Source: Flavobacteriales bacterium (GTDB lineage: Bacteria; Bacteroidota; Bacteroidia; Flavobacteriales_D; JAHECK01). From it: 32,450 nucleotides of DNA. The position numbers and the translations under genes are program-made. Location of the stretch: contig JAHECK010000028.1 in assembly GCA_024641785.1 (NCBI GenBank), positions 1 through 32,450 on the forward strand. The letters run 5' to 3'. Below, in pieces: positions 1 through 8,000 of the stretch (positions are counted from its first letter, which is position 1; every line of letters begins with the position of its first letter). Below the pieces are notes generated by a model. The model saw nothing but the letters and a program-made list of their open reading frames with translations. It made no database searches and was not told the DNA's origin.

Positions 1-729
1 CGGAGTAGGCTGTAAATATTGCCCCATTGTTAATATATCAACCTTCACTCCTCTTAGATCTTTCATTGTTTGTATGATCTCATCTTCTCTTTCACCCAAA
101 CCCAGCATAATTCCTGACTTCGTTCGCATCCCTCCTATTTTCAGACGATCGAGCACTTCTAGGCTTCGTTCATATTTTGCCTGAATTCGAACTTGTTTTG
201 TTAATCTTGGCACCGTCTCCAAATTATGGGAAACAATTTCTGGAGCAACATCAATAATTCGCTGTAGATTTTCCCAGTTCCCTTGAAAATCAGGGATCAA
301 TGTTTCCATCGTGGTTCCGGGAGAAATTCTTCTAATAGCCTCAACTGTCTTTACCCAAATAATTGAACCACCATCTCGCAGGTCATCTCTATCAACCGAT
401 GTGATAACCGCATGTTTTATATTCATTTTTCGAATGGATTCAGCTACTTTGATCGGCTCTTCCAAATCTGCAGCAAGTGGCCTGCCTGTAGCTACCGCAC
501 AAAAACCACAACTTCGGGTGCAAATGTTCCCAAGTATCATAAAGGTCGCAGTACCCGCTCCCCAGCACTCACCCATATTCGGACAATTACCACTTTCACA
601 TATAGTATGAAGCTTGTTTACCGAAACAACTTCTCTAACTTTTCTATAATTCTCGCCGGTAGGTAATTTTACTTTTAACCAATTTGGTTTTTTCTTTCGC
701 TCTATTAGCGAAGAAGCATTCTCGTTCAC
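1..729 (-). CDS. lipA: lipoyl synthase LipA (partial, C-terminus cut off by window edge)
   Basis: Radical SAM enzyme that inserts two sulfurs into octanoyl groups on lipoyl domains of 2-oxoacid dehydrogenases and the glycine cleavage system. My translation shows the auxiliary cluster motif C-x4-C-x5-C ([12 protein letters not shown]), then the radical SAM motif C-x3-C-x2-C (CTRSCGFC), the [14 protein letters not shown] segment, SHNLETV and, at the edge, [10 protein letters not shown], all typical of LipA. The 243 codons present are most of a roughly 290-residue enzyme; the C-terminal end with the RSSY motif lies outside. No ATG is available: an in-frame stop lies just upstream, leaving GTG at 729 (chosen) or TTG at 735, and the next ATG falls inside the first cluster motif. 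The start is 2 bp from the stop of the upstream gene, so translational coupling is likely. Confidence 0.96.
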   Translation of the reverse strand, partial: MNENASSLIERKKKPNWLKVKLPTGENYRKVREVVSVNKLHTICESGNCPNMGECWGAGTATFMILGNICTRSCGFCAVATGRPLAADLEEPIKVAESIRKMNIKHAVITSVDRDDLRDGGSIIWVKTVEAIRRISPGTTMETLIPDFQGNWENLQRIIDVAPEIVSHNLETVPRLTKQVRIQAKYERSLEVLDRLKIGGMRTKSGIMLGLGEREDEIIQTMKDLRGVKVDILTMGQYLQPTP

Positions 730-731
730 GT

Positions 732-1490
732 TCAATATTTATTGAATTTAGTTCCTAAAAAAATGTTGATGTAAAATAATGGGAAAAATTGCTGGTTTTT
801 AATATTGGCCATAATTTCAATTTCCTGAAGATAGGAGTCGAGAGCAAATCCCGCTTCAATACCTGATATTCCAATCTTTTTACTTGAATATTCAACATAT
901 ACACCAAGTTTTAAATACAATCCTGGTCTAAACTGAATCTCATCAAAGCCATTTAAACCACCCGCTCTACCATATATATTTATGTTATCATGTTTTTGAG
1001 GATCGTACTTTACAACTTCTAACACATTTTGATCGTAATTGATCACTTCTAAATACTCTGGCTTTAAAAAACCTAAAGAAGGACCGATCCCCCATGTATA
1101 GCCTAATTCTACCCCCTTACTTCTAATTTTATGCCCTATTATTTTTCGTTGGCCATATAAGGCACGTATAACAAAAAAGGAATTTAACTTCCCATAATAA
1201 TAGCCTTTTGCATCTCTATAATAGGGATTAAAAACTTTCTTTTGCTTTGGATTGTGCATCCAGGATATCTGGATCTCATAATTAACCCTTTTATCAACCG
1301 TCTTAAAATAATTACTTACGAAATTTAATCCCCAACCTTGAGTATTCGCAATAAACCCTCCAAATACCTCACGTTCATAGGAAATGTGAACCTCATCATC
1401 TGTATATATGGTTCCCTGAGAGTACAATGAATTGATGTTCATTGTCAAAAACAATAGAAAACTAAACCATATGACTTGAAATCGATTCAT
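732..1490 (-). CDS. secreted or outer-membrane protein of unknown function
   Basis: A 252-residue protein I do not recognise by name. It begins with a hydrophobic signal peptide ending near SLYSQ (residues 1-25). The mature part is rich in aromatic residues and glycine, with alternating polar and hydrophobic stretches ([28 protein letters not shown]), which suggests an outer-membrane beta-barrel. It ends in FNKY; a terminal aromatic residue is common in barrel proteins. ATG at 1490 is preferred over TTG at 1508 because the signal peptide then begins MNRFQ. A promoter match lies at 1548-1576. It sits directly upstream of lipA, but nothing in the protein suggests a link to lipoate metabolism; the pairing may only be a shared transcript. 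The gene call is firm, the function unknown. Confidence 0.8.
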   Translation of the reverse strand: MNRFQVIWFSFLLFLTMNINSLYSQGTIYTDDEVHISYEREVFGGFIANTQGWGLNFVSNYFKTVDKRVNYEIQISWMHNPKQKKVFNPYYRDAKGYYYGKLNSFFVIRALYGQRKIIGHKIRSKGVELGYTWGIGPSLGFLKPEYLEVINYDQNVLEVVKYDPQKHDNINIYGRAGGLNGFDEIQFRPGLYLKLGVYVEYSSKKIGISGIEAGFALDSYLQEIEIMANIKNQQFFPLFYINIFLGTKFNKY

Positions 1491-1547
1491 ATAATAACTG
1501 AAATACAAAGCTAATCCTTGTTACTTAAAAAGAAGTCACTTAATATA

Positions 1548-1576
1548 CAAAAATAAGGTAAATCTTTTAAATCCAA
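1548..1576 (-). promoter_or_regulatory. Bacteroidota-type promoter for the 732-1490 gene
   Basis: On the minus strand TTG (1576-1574) is followed after 18 nt by TATTTTTG (1555-1548), an exact match to the Bacteroidota -7 consensus TAnnTTTG with a spacing near that expected for the -33 TTG. The predicted transcript start, around 1542, gives a leader of about 50 nt to ATG 1490. In AT-rich DNA such matches can arise by chance, but position and spacing both fit. Confidence 0.55.
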
Positions 1577-1633
1577 TCTCCTATAATGATCGTTTGAAGA
1601 GGATTTATTGCACTTTAAGACCCATTCTTTAAA

Positions 1634-1664
1634 ACAAAAAAAAGACCACATTTCATATGGTCTT
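1634..1664 (-). terminator. rho-independent terminator of the small lipoprotein gene
   Basis: Stem AAGACCA (1642-1648) pairs with TGGTCTT (1658-1664) around a 9-nt loop. Read on the minus strand the stem is followed by a run of eight T (1643-1636). It lies about 50 nt beyond the stop of the gene at 1715-1852 and separates it from the promoter at 1548-1576. Between 1509 and 1714 I see only this terminator and that promoter. Confidence 0.75.
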
Positions 1665-1714
1665 AAATTTCTTTCAATTTCAATTTAAGTTAGCGTAGTT
1701 ATGATGAGTCTAAA

Positions 1715-1852
1715 TTAGATACTAACTTCCGTTTGACTTACTTGTTTCTCTACTTTAGAGTAAGCTCCACATTGCGCTTTTCGCGAGCTGCAGGAACATG
1801 CCAAAGAGGCCACAAAAAGTACTACAGCAAAATAAGCAATTCCTTTTTTCAT
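1715..1852 (-). CDS. small probable lipoprotein, 45 residues
   Basis: ATG at 1852 opens a 45-codon frame ending in TAA. The protein starts MKKGIAYFAVVLFVASLACS, a classic short signal: two lysines, then a hydrophobic core. It continues CSSRKAQCGAYSKVEKQV, so cysteines occur in the pattern LACSCSSRKAQC. One of the first two would be the acylated cysteine of a lipoprotein, although the lipobox is not canonical. The mature part would be only about 25 residues, polar and lysine-rich. Support for a real gene: the signal-like N-terminus, a strong terminator just downstream (1634-1664) and no competing frame. It is divergent from the Omp85-like gene at 2000. Function unknown. The 147 bp between 1852 and 2000 hold both upstream regions; I see no exact TAnnTTTG there. 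Confidence 0.7.
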   Translation of the reverse strand: MKKGIAYFAVVLFVASLACSCSSRKAQCGAYSKVEKQVSQTEVSI

Positions 1853-1999
1853 TATTCCAATTTTAAAAGTGATATTCAATAAACTTAAGCAATAATAAAT
1901 ATTTTTACCCGTCTATTTAAAAAAAGTTACATTAATTATTCAACACTCGCTAAAAATACAACGAATTATAATGTATCCTTTTTATTGTATTAGCTATTT

Positions 2000-3688
2000 A
2001 TGAAACTTAAAATTGGACTTTTAATTGCCTTTTTTCTTATGCTTTCAGGACTTTCTTCCTTTTCGCAAAAGTCCTATTTAAAATTAGAATCAATCCCTCA
2101 AATAAAATTCAAAAAAGATTTCCCAAATAACACTTCGCTTACAAATTATTTAAACTTAAAAGTTAAAGACTATAAAAAGAAAGGTTTTGCCGAAGCGAAT
2201 ATCGACTCATTATACTATTCTAATGATACAGCATACGTCTATTTGCATTTAGGAAATAAATACTATTGGGAAGAGCTGGAATTTGATAGTATTCCATTTG
2301 AAATTATTTCTTCATTATACAATAAGATCAAACGAATTGAAGATTCCCCGTTTAATGCGAAAGAGAGTCGAAAACTAGGAGATGACATCGTTAAATATTA
2401 TGAAAACTTAGGATATCCCTTTGCTCGGGTAAATTTTGACAGTGTTTTAATTCATCAAGATAAGGTGAAAGAAAAAATTACTTTAATTAAAGGCCCATTT
2501 ATTATAATTGATTCATTGAGCATAAAAGGAAATATTAAAATCAATCCCTATGTTATCTATCGTTTAATTGGGATTAAACCAGGAAGCCCTTATTCAGAGA
2601 AAAAAATACAATCCATATCATCCTCATTATCAAATACTCCCTATTTAGATGTTAGCAAAGCTCAAGAATTTTATTTTACAGAAAATAGAAATATCCTGTT
2701 TATGTATTTAAATGAAAGAAAAAGTAATCGCTTTTCAGGAATTCTTGGTTTTCAAAATGACCCAATTACAAGTAAGCTAACGCTCACCGGTGATTTAGCC
2801 CTCGGTTTAAATAATGTTTTTAAACAAGGTGAATGGATAAATTTCAATTGGAATAAATTTCAAAATGCCTCGCAAAAGCTATTTGTTAATATTGGTTTTC
2901 CATTTGTTTTCAAAAGCCCTATCGGAATTGAAGGAGCTCTTTCTCTCTTTAAACAAGACACTACTTATATCGATGTTAACTTAGAAGGAAGCCTTCTTTT
3001 TCATCTCTCTAAGAAAAGTCGCTTTGAATTTTCAATATCAAGCAGACAATCAAATAGTTTATCTTCAATTGCGGTCAATACGACTAATTTAGCCAATGTC
3101 TCTTTATTAAATTATTCGCTTGGAATTAAACACTTAGATTATAATTATGTCCTTAATCCAAGAAAAGGGATTGGCGCTTTTGCGAAATTTACTGTTAGTA
3201 ATAAACGCCTGACTAATCAAACTGAGGGAGATACAATTACTACGGACCCAATCCAATATCAAGCAATTATCAAATTCAATTATTTCATCCCTACTTTTAA
3301 TAAACAAACCCTTGGCTTGTTTTTTAAAGGAGGCGCTATTTTTAACAATAACATTTTTCAAAACGAAATGTTTCGTCTGGGAGGCTTAACAAGTATTAGA
3401 GGTTTTAATGAAGAGTCGATCTATGCAAGTCAGTATGGCATTGGTACTGTTGAGTATCGATATCTCTACGAAAAGAACGCTAATATTAGGATCTTTTGCG
3501 ATTTAGGCTTAATAAAAAACCAAAGCTATTCAAGCGATTTTAACTTCTTCGTTGGCTTTGGTGTTGGAGCCAGTTTAGAAACAAAAGCGGGTATCTTTAA
3601 TATTGACTATGCCATGGGAAAACAAGAAAATCAACAATTACAATTATCAGATGCCAAAGTACATATCGGCTATGTGAATAATTTTTGA
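2000..3688 (+). CDS. Omp85/BamA-TamA family outer-membrane protein, short form
   Basis: A 562-residue protein of the Omp85 superfamily, whose members insert or translocate proteins at the outer membrane. A signal peptide ends near SSFSQ (residue 23). Residues of about 30-240 are periplasmic and POTRA-like: KDYKKKGFAEANIDSLYY, then YYENLGYPFARVNFDSV, then SLSIKGNIKINPYVIYRLIG resemble beta-alpha-alpha-beta-beta units. From about residue 245 the protein is a C-terminal barrel with the loop-6 signature as RLGGLTSIRGFNEESI (about 460-475). The C-terminus is YVNNF, ending in the aromatic residue expected of a barrel. It is much shorter than BamA (usually about 800 residues), so it is probably an accessory paralogue and not the essential BamA. 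Substrate unknown. Start is the ATG before MKLKIGLL. Confidence 0.82.
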   Translation: MKLKIGLLIAFFLMLSGLSSFSQKSYLKLESIPQIKFKKDFPNNTSLTNYLNLKVKDYKKKGFAEANIDSLYYSNDTAYVYLHLGNKYYWEELEFDSIPFEIISSLYNKIKRIEDSPFNAKESRKLGDDIVKYYENLGYPFARVNFDSVLIHQDKVKEKITLIKGPFIIIDSLSIKGNIKINPYVIYRLIGIKPGSPYSEKKIQSISSSLSNTPYLDVSKAQEFYFTENRNILFMYLNERKSNRFSGILGFQNDPITSKLTLTGDLALGLNNVFKQGEWINFNWNKFQNASQKLFVNIGFPFVFKSPIGIEGALSLFKQDTTYIDVNLEGSLLFHLSKKSRFEFSISSRQSNSLSSIAVNTTNLANVSLLNYSLGIKHLDYNYVLNPRKGIGAFAKFTVSNKRLTNQTEGDTITTDPIQYQAIIKFNYFIPTFNKQTLGLFFKGGAIFNNNIFQNEMFRLGGLTSIRGFNEESIYASQYGIGTVEYRYLYEKNANIRIFCDLGLIKNQSYSSDFNFFVGFGVGASLETKAGIFNIDYAMGKQENQQLQLSDAKVHIGYVNNF

Positions 3689-3798
3689 ACTTAAATGATC
3701 CCATCATGATTCTCAATATTACTTTCAGATTATCATTCTGATCAAAAATACCTATTTACTAATATCCTTTTACTGCCTGTTTTTAGTGTATTTAATGC

Positions 3799-3806
3799 TA
3801 TTTTCG
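3799..3806 (+). promoter_or_regulatory. possible -7 element for rlmB
   Basis: TATTTTCG, 17 nt before the rlmB ATG, differs from TAnnTTTG at one base. No clear TTG lies at the expected -33 distance. The 135 bp between the Omp85-like gene and rlmB otherwise hold no frame; the small inverted repeats near 3730-3755 lack a T run and are not called as terminators. Confidence 0.3.
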
Positions 3807-3823
3807 CAGTTCATATTGCGTTT

Positions 3824-4567
3824 ATGGAAACTACTAAAAGTGAGTTGATTTTTGGTTTAAGACCTTTGCTCGAAGCAATTCGCGCTGGCGAAACCATTGA
3901 AAAAATAATTATTCAAAAAGACCTTAACGGTGAACTATTTAAAGAATTAAATCAAGTTCTGAAAACAGGAGATAAAATTCCAGTTCAAATGGTTCCAAAA
4001 GAAGCTTTAAACCGCATCACTCAGGAAAATCATCAAGGAATTATAGCCTACATCTCTCCAATAGATTTTATTCCCATTGAACTTAAAGTGATGGAGATGT
4101 TCGAAGCTAAGATCACTCCTTTTGTTTTGATCCTTGATCATATCACTGATGTTAAGAATTTTGGAGCGATTGTTAGGTCAGCCGAAGCAATGGGAGTTAA
4201 CCTCGTTATCACTCCTCTTAAAGGAAGCGCAAAAATAAATTCAGAATCGATCAAAAGTTCAACAGGCGCTATCTTTCACTTACCTTTTAGTCGAATCTCA
4301 AATTTAATCGATGCCGTAGACCTTTTAAAAGCATTGGGATTAAAAATTGTTTCGGCAACTGAAAAGGGACAACTCGATATTAATGATGCTGATCTTAGTG
4401 GCCCTATAGCATTGGTTATGGGATCAGAAGAAAAAGGAATTACGAAATCAATATTAAAAAGATCAGATGTTCAGGTTAAAATTCCATTACTTGGGAAAAC
4501 AGCTTCTCTTAATGTCTCTGTTGCAACAGGCATTGTGCTTTATGAAATAAACCGGCAAGGAAGATAA
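3824..4567 (+). CDS. rlmB: 23S rRNA (guanosine-2'-O-)-methyltransferase RlmB, TrmH/SpoU family
   Basis: S-adenosylmethionine-dependent enzyme of the SPOUT (knotted) class that methylates the 2'-O of a guanosine in domain V of 23S rRNA (G2251 in E. coli). The 247 residues show an N-terminal L30e-like RNA-binding part (IFGLRPLLEAIRAGE, HQGIIAYISP), then the three SpoU motifs: NFGAIVRSAEAMGV, ALVMGSEEKGI and IPLLGKTASLNVSVATGIVLYE. Length matches the family (about 245). It starts at the ATG before METTKSEL, 135 bp after the preceding gene, so it may have its own promoter; a terminator follows at 4575-4611. RlmB is the most likely member of the TrmH family, because the L30e-type N-domain and the SLNVSVA motif fit it well. 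Confidence 0.93.
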   Translation: METTKSELIFGLRPLLEAIRAGETIEKIIIQKDLNGELFKELNQVLKTGDKIPVQMVPKEALNRITQENHQGIIAYISPIDFIPIELKVMEMFEAKITPFVLILDHITDVKNFGAIVRSAEAMGVNLVITPLKGSAKINSESIKSSTGAIFHLPFSRISNLIDAVDLLKALGLKIVSATEKGQLDINDADLSGPIALVMGSEEKGITKSILKRSDVQVKIPLLGKTASLNVSVATGIVLYEINRQGR

Positions 4568-4574
4568 TTTTCTA

Positions 4575-4611
4575 AAATCAAGTCCTTTAGACAACTTGAT
4601 TTCGTATTTTT
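4575..4611 (+). terminator. rho-independent terminator after rlmB
   Basis: AAATCAAGT (4575-4583) pairs with ACTTGATTT (4594-4602) in a 9-bp perfect stem with a 10-nt loop, followed by CGTATTTTT. It separates rlmB from the adhesin operon, which therefore needs its own promoter somewhere in 4612-4695. I see only a one-mismatch TATCTTTT at 4630-4637 there. Confidence 0.7.
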
Positions 4612-4695
4612 CGTAATCTATATTTAAGGTATCTTTTTTTATTGTTAAACTCTAAACCTATTGAATAACAATACATTAAACTAATTTAACTTAAA

Positions 4696-5061
4696 GTGAA
4701 ATTCCTATTTATCTTATTTATTACTCTCTTTTTATCTTTTTCAAATACAACTTCTCTGTATGCACAGAAAAATGAATTAAGAACGAGTGTGATTTTTATA
4801 AAAGATCTCGGTGCACAAGATTATTATACCCTCATTCAAGCAGATTCGAGCCTATTAAAATTTAAAATCGTCGAAGCGTGTATCCCAAAAGGATTGCTGC
4901 TTATTCAATATTACCAGGATAATGGTTTGGAATATGAAATGAACCATACACAGACCATTATTCTTAAATTAACTACAAAAGTAGCCACCTACACTGCTTA
5001 TAATATTGATCAGTTACGCAATATGTGTTCAGAATACCGAAAGAATTTAAACGATGAGTAA
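4696..5061 (+). CDS. small secreted protein of unknown function, first gene of the adhesin operon
   Basis: A 121-residue protein with a clear signal peptide (MKFLFILFITLFLSFS to about SLYAQ, residues 1-24). The mature part (about 97 residues) has no motif I recognise. It mixes short hydrophobic strands (SVIFIKDL, ATYTAYNI) and has two cysteines, in IVEACIPKG and RNMCSEY, that could pair. The start must be GTG at 4696, because an in-frame TAA lies three codons upstream (4687-4689) and the signal peptide begins right there. Its last 8 bp overlap the start of the 2336-residue adhesin, which implies translational coupling and a shared job, such as a periplasmic or surface helper. That role is inference from position only. 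Confidence 0.72.
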   Translation: MKFLFILFITLFLSFSNTTSLYAQKNELRTSVIFIKDLGAQDYYTLIQADSSLLKFKIVEACIPKGLLLIQYYQDNGLEYEMNHTQTIILKLTTKVATYTAYNIDQLRNMCSEYRKNLNDE

Positions 5062-8000
5062 AGGGAGCAAAATAAAATTTGTTTTATTTCTATTTATCGC
5101 AGCATTCTGTTGTCCTAATCATTCTTTTAGTCAATTAATAATCAATCCCGGAATAAGCGCTCAAGAATTAGCGAACGCAATCGCAGGACCAGGTATTCAA
5201 ATTCAAAATCCACAAATTACCGGAGCATTAAATTCATACGGTAGTTATTCCAGTGAGAATACCTCATTGCCTTTTGGAAATGGGATCCTTTTAACGACTG
5301 GTAAAGCATTAAATGCATTAGGACCTAACAATGTTCAACACAAATCCTATATTAATGCGACTGCAGGAAGTGCCATGCTTGATACCAGTTTTGGACAAGT
5401 TACTCATGATGCTTGTATCTTTGAGTTTGATCTAATTCCACAAGGAGATACCCTCCGATTCAATTTCACCTTCGCATCCGAAGAATATCACAACTTTGTA
5501 GGTTCTATCTATTCAGATGTATTTGGCTTTTTCATTTCAGGTCCGGGAATTGTCGGTAATGAAAATATCGCCCTCGTTCCCGGAAATGGGAATGCGGTTA
5601 GTATTAATACCATAAACTCCATAGTAAATAGTGAGTACTTTTTTGATAATGATAATCCTCCCGGAAGCGAACTCCAATACAATGGTTATACTGTAAATCT
5701 TGAGGCGATTAGATCAGTTAACCCATGCGAAAGTTACCACCTTACCCTCGTTATCGCCGACGCAAATGACTTTTCGATCGATTCCGGAGTCTTTATTGAA
5801 AAAATTGAAAGTTCAAATGCGAGTTTATCAAGCGCCACTGCAGGAGGAATTGAATACATGGTGGAAGGATGCAATGATGGTGAAATTACCTTTACCAGAT
5901 TAAGTGAAAATCTAACTCAAGATATTGTCGTAACTTTTTATGTAGATGGAACGGCATTAAATGGAATCGATTATTTACCGCAGATCGGAATTGATCCTGA
6001 TCCCCTTATTCCTAAATCCATTATAATTCCTTCCGGCTCTGCCTCTTCTTCTATCCTTATAAGTCCGGTAGATGATAATATTCCGAATATAAATAAGTAT
6101 ATCTCTATTTATCTTGCATCAACTACCTGTCCCGAGATCCTATACGATTCGCTTTTTTTTCCGATCCTGGATTCATTGATCGTAATTACCGGTCCGGACA
6201 CAAGCTTTTGCAACGGCGAAAATATAATGCTCCAAACCATCGCCGGCGGTAGTTCATGGTCCTGGACTCCATCAGAATACTTAAATGATGCTTCCATTCC
6301 AAATCCCATAGCACAAATTGATACCACTACCTTGTTTACATTATATAGCACTGCGAGTTATTGCGAAGCCTGGGATTCTACTCTAATTACAGTGAGTAAT
6401 ATTGTGGTAACTGTCGATAGTATTAAACCTTCTTGTTATGGACTGGATGATGGAATTATTGAAATATCTATAAATGGAGGAATAGCGCCTTATTCATTGA
6501 GTTGGATTGGACCTAATGCTTTTAACGATACCGGTCTGACCCTAGTAAACCTGGAATCGGGAATATATAGCTATACCATTGTAGATGCAATTGGATGTAT
6601 AGAAACAGGCGATATTGATATAAATTCAAATGATTCTCTTACGGTTGAATTAAACAGTATAACACTGGCTTTAGGATATAATATTGCTTGTTATGGAGAT
6701 AGCAGTGGCGTTATCACATCAAACGTAAATGGAGGGTCTTCTAATTATGAATACTTATGGGCTCCAGATGGACAAACCACAGCGAACCTAATTAATGTCC
6801 CGGCCGGAAATTATACTGTTTTGGTGACAGATGATAATGCTTGTTTTGCGATTGATACTATTACCTTAACCCAAGCTCCACTATTATTGGTCCAATTAGA
6901 TTCATTAAATAACATCAATTGTTATGGAGATCAATCTGGATATATTGAAGTGATTGCTATTGGTGGTGTCGCAACGTATAATTATACCTGGAATACAAAT
7001 CCTCCTACTTATGGGAATATTTTACAAAATGTTTCAGCCGGTATTTATAATGTAAGCGTTGTGGATGCTTATGGTTGTTCAGAAAATAACTCTTTTACGC
7101 TAAGCGAAACCTCAACAAGTTTAAATCTTACAATTGATACCTTAATAAATGTGCTTTGCCCCGGAGGGAGCGAGGGTTCGGCTAGCGTTTCTGCAAGTGG
7201 AGGCAGTCCGCCTTATTCTTATTCATGGAATACTTCTCCTATTCAAACAAATTCCACTGCAACAAATTTATTTCCCGGAAGCTATCAAATTCTTATTACT
7301 GATTCATTGGATTGCGAATTAACTTCAACGGTCGAGATCGAATTACTTAATACTCCTCTTCAAGCTTCTTTTACAAGTATAAATCATATTCAATGCTATG
7401 GCGAATCAAACGCAAGTGCCGCAATAACAGCAAATGGAGGAAGTGGTAATTACACTTATTTATGGACCCCAGGAAATTACACTACTTCAAGTGTATTTGG
7501 ACTTAGTGCCGGGGATTATTCTGTTTTAGTTAGTGATACCGGCGCTTGTGCTCAAAGTTTGAATTTAAACTTAACGATTACTCAACCCTCAGATTCTATT
7601 GTGATCTCATTAAATTCTCCCTTGATAAATGGATTTAATCTTTCTTGTTTTCAATCAGGAGATGGAATTATAAATTCGACTATAAGCGGAGGCGTTGCTC
7701 CCTATACGTACAATTGGATCGGACCCAATGGCTACACTTCAAGCCTACAGGATCTGAACAACTTAATGGCAGGTAATTACACTTTGGAAATTATTGATCA
7801 GAATAATTGTACATCCTTTGCCTCTGTCACCATAAGTCAACCTGAACAAATTACGATGACTTTTAATATGACTCCTGCTTCCTGTCCTACTCCCGGATCG
7901 AATGACGGAAGTATCACAATTAGCGTTTTAGGTGGTGTTGCACCTTATACTTTTTCCTGGGCGGGACCGAATCTATTTGTTTCAAATTCTCAGGATATAA

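Noticed and set aside
311-666. Two plus-strand open frames of 84-99 codons
   Set aside because: They lie antisense to lipA, whose cysteine motifs and conserved segments are unmistakable on the minus strand.
3700-3760. Short inverted repeats after the Omp85-like gene
   Set aside because: Stems of 4-5 bp with no following T run; not enough for a terminator call.
6109-6351. Antisense open frame within the adhesin gene (others at 9145-9426, 10113-10352, 11343-11543)
   Set aside because: They mirror the repeat coding sequence, have no start context or domain, and the sense frame is intact across the region.
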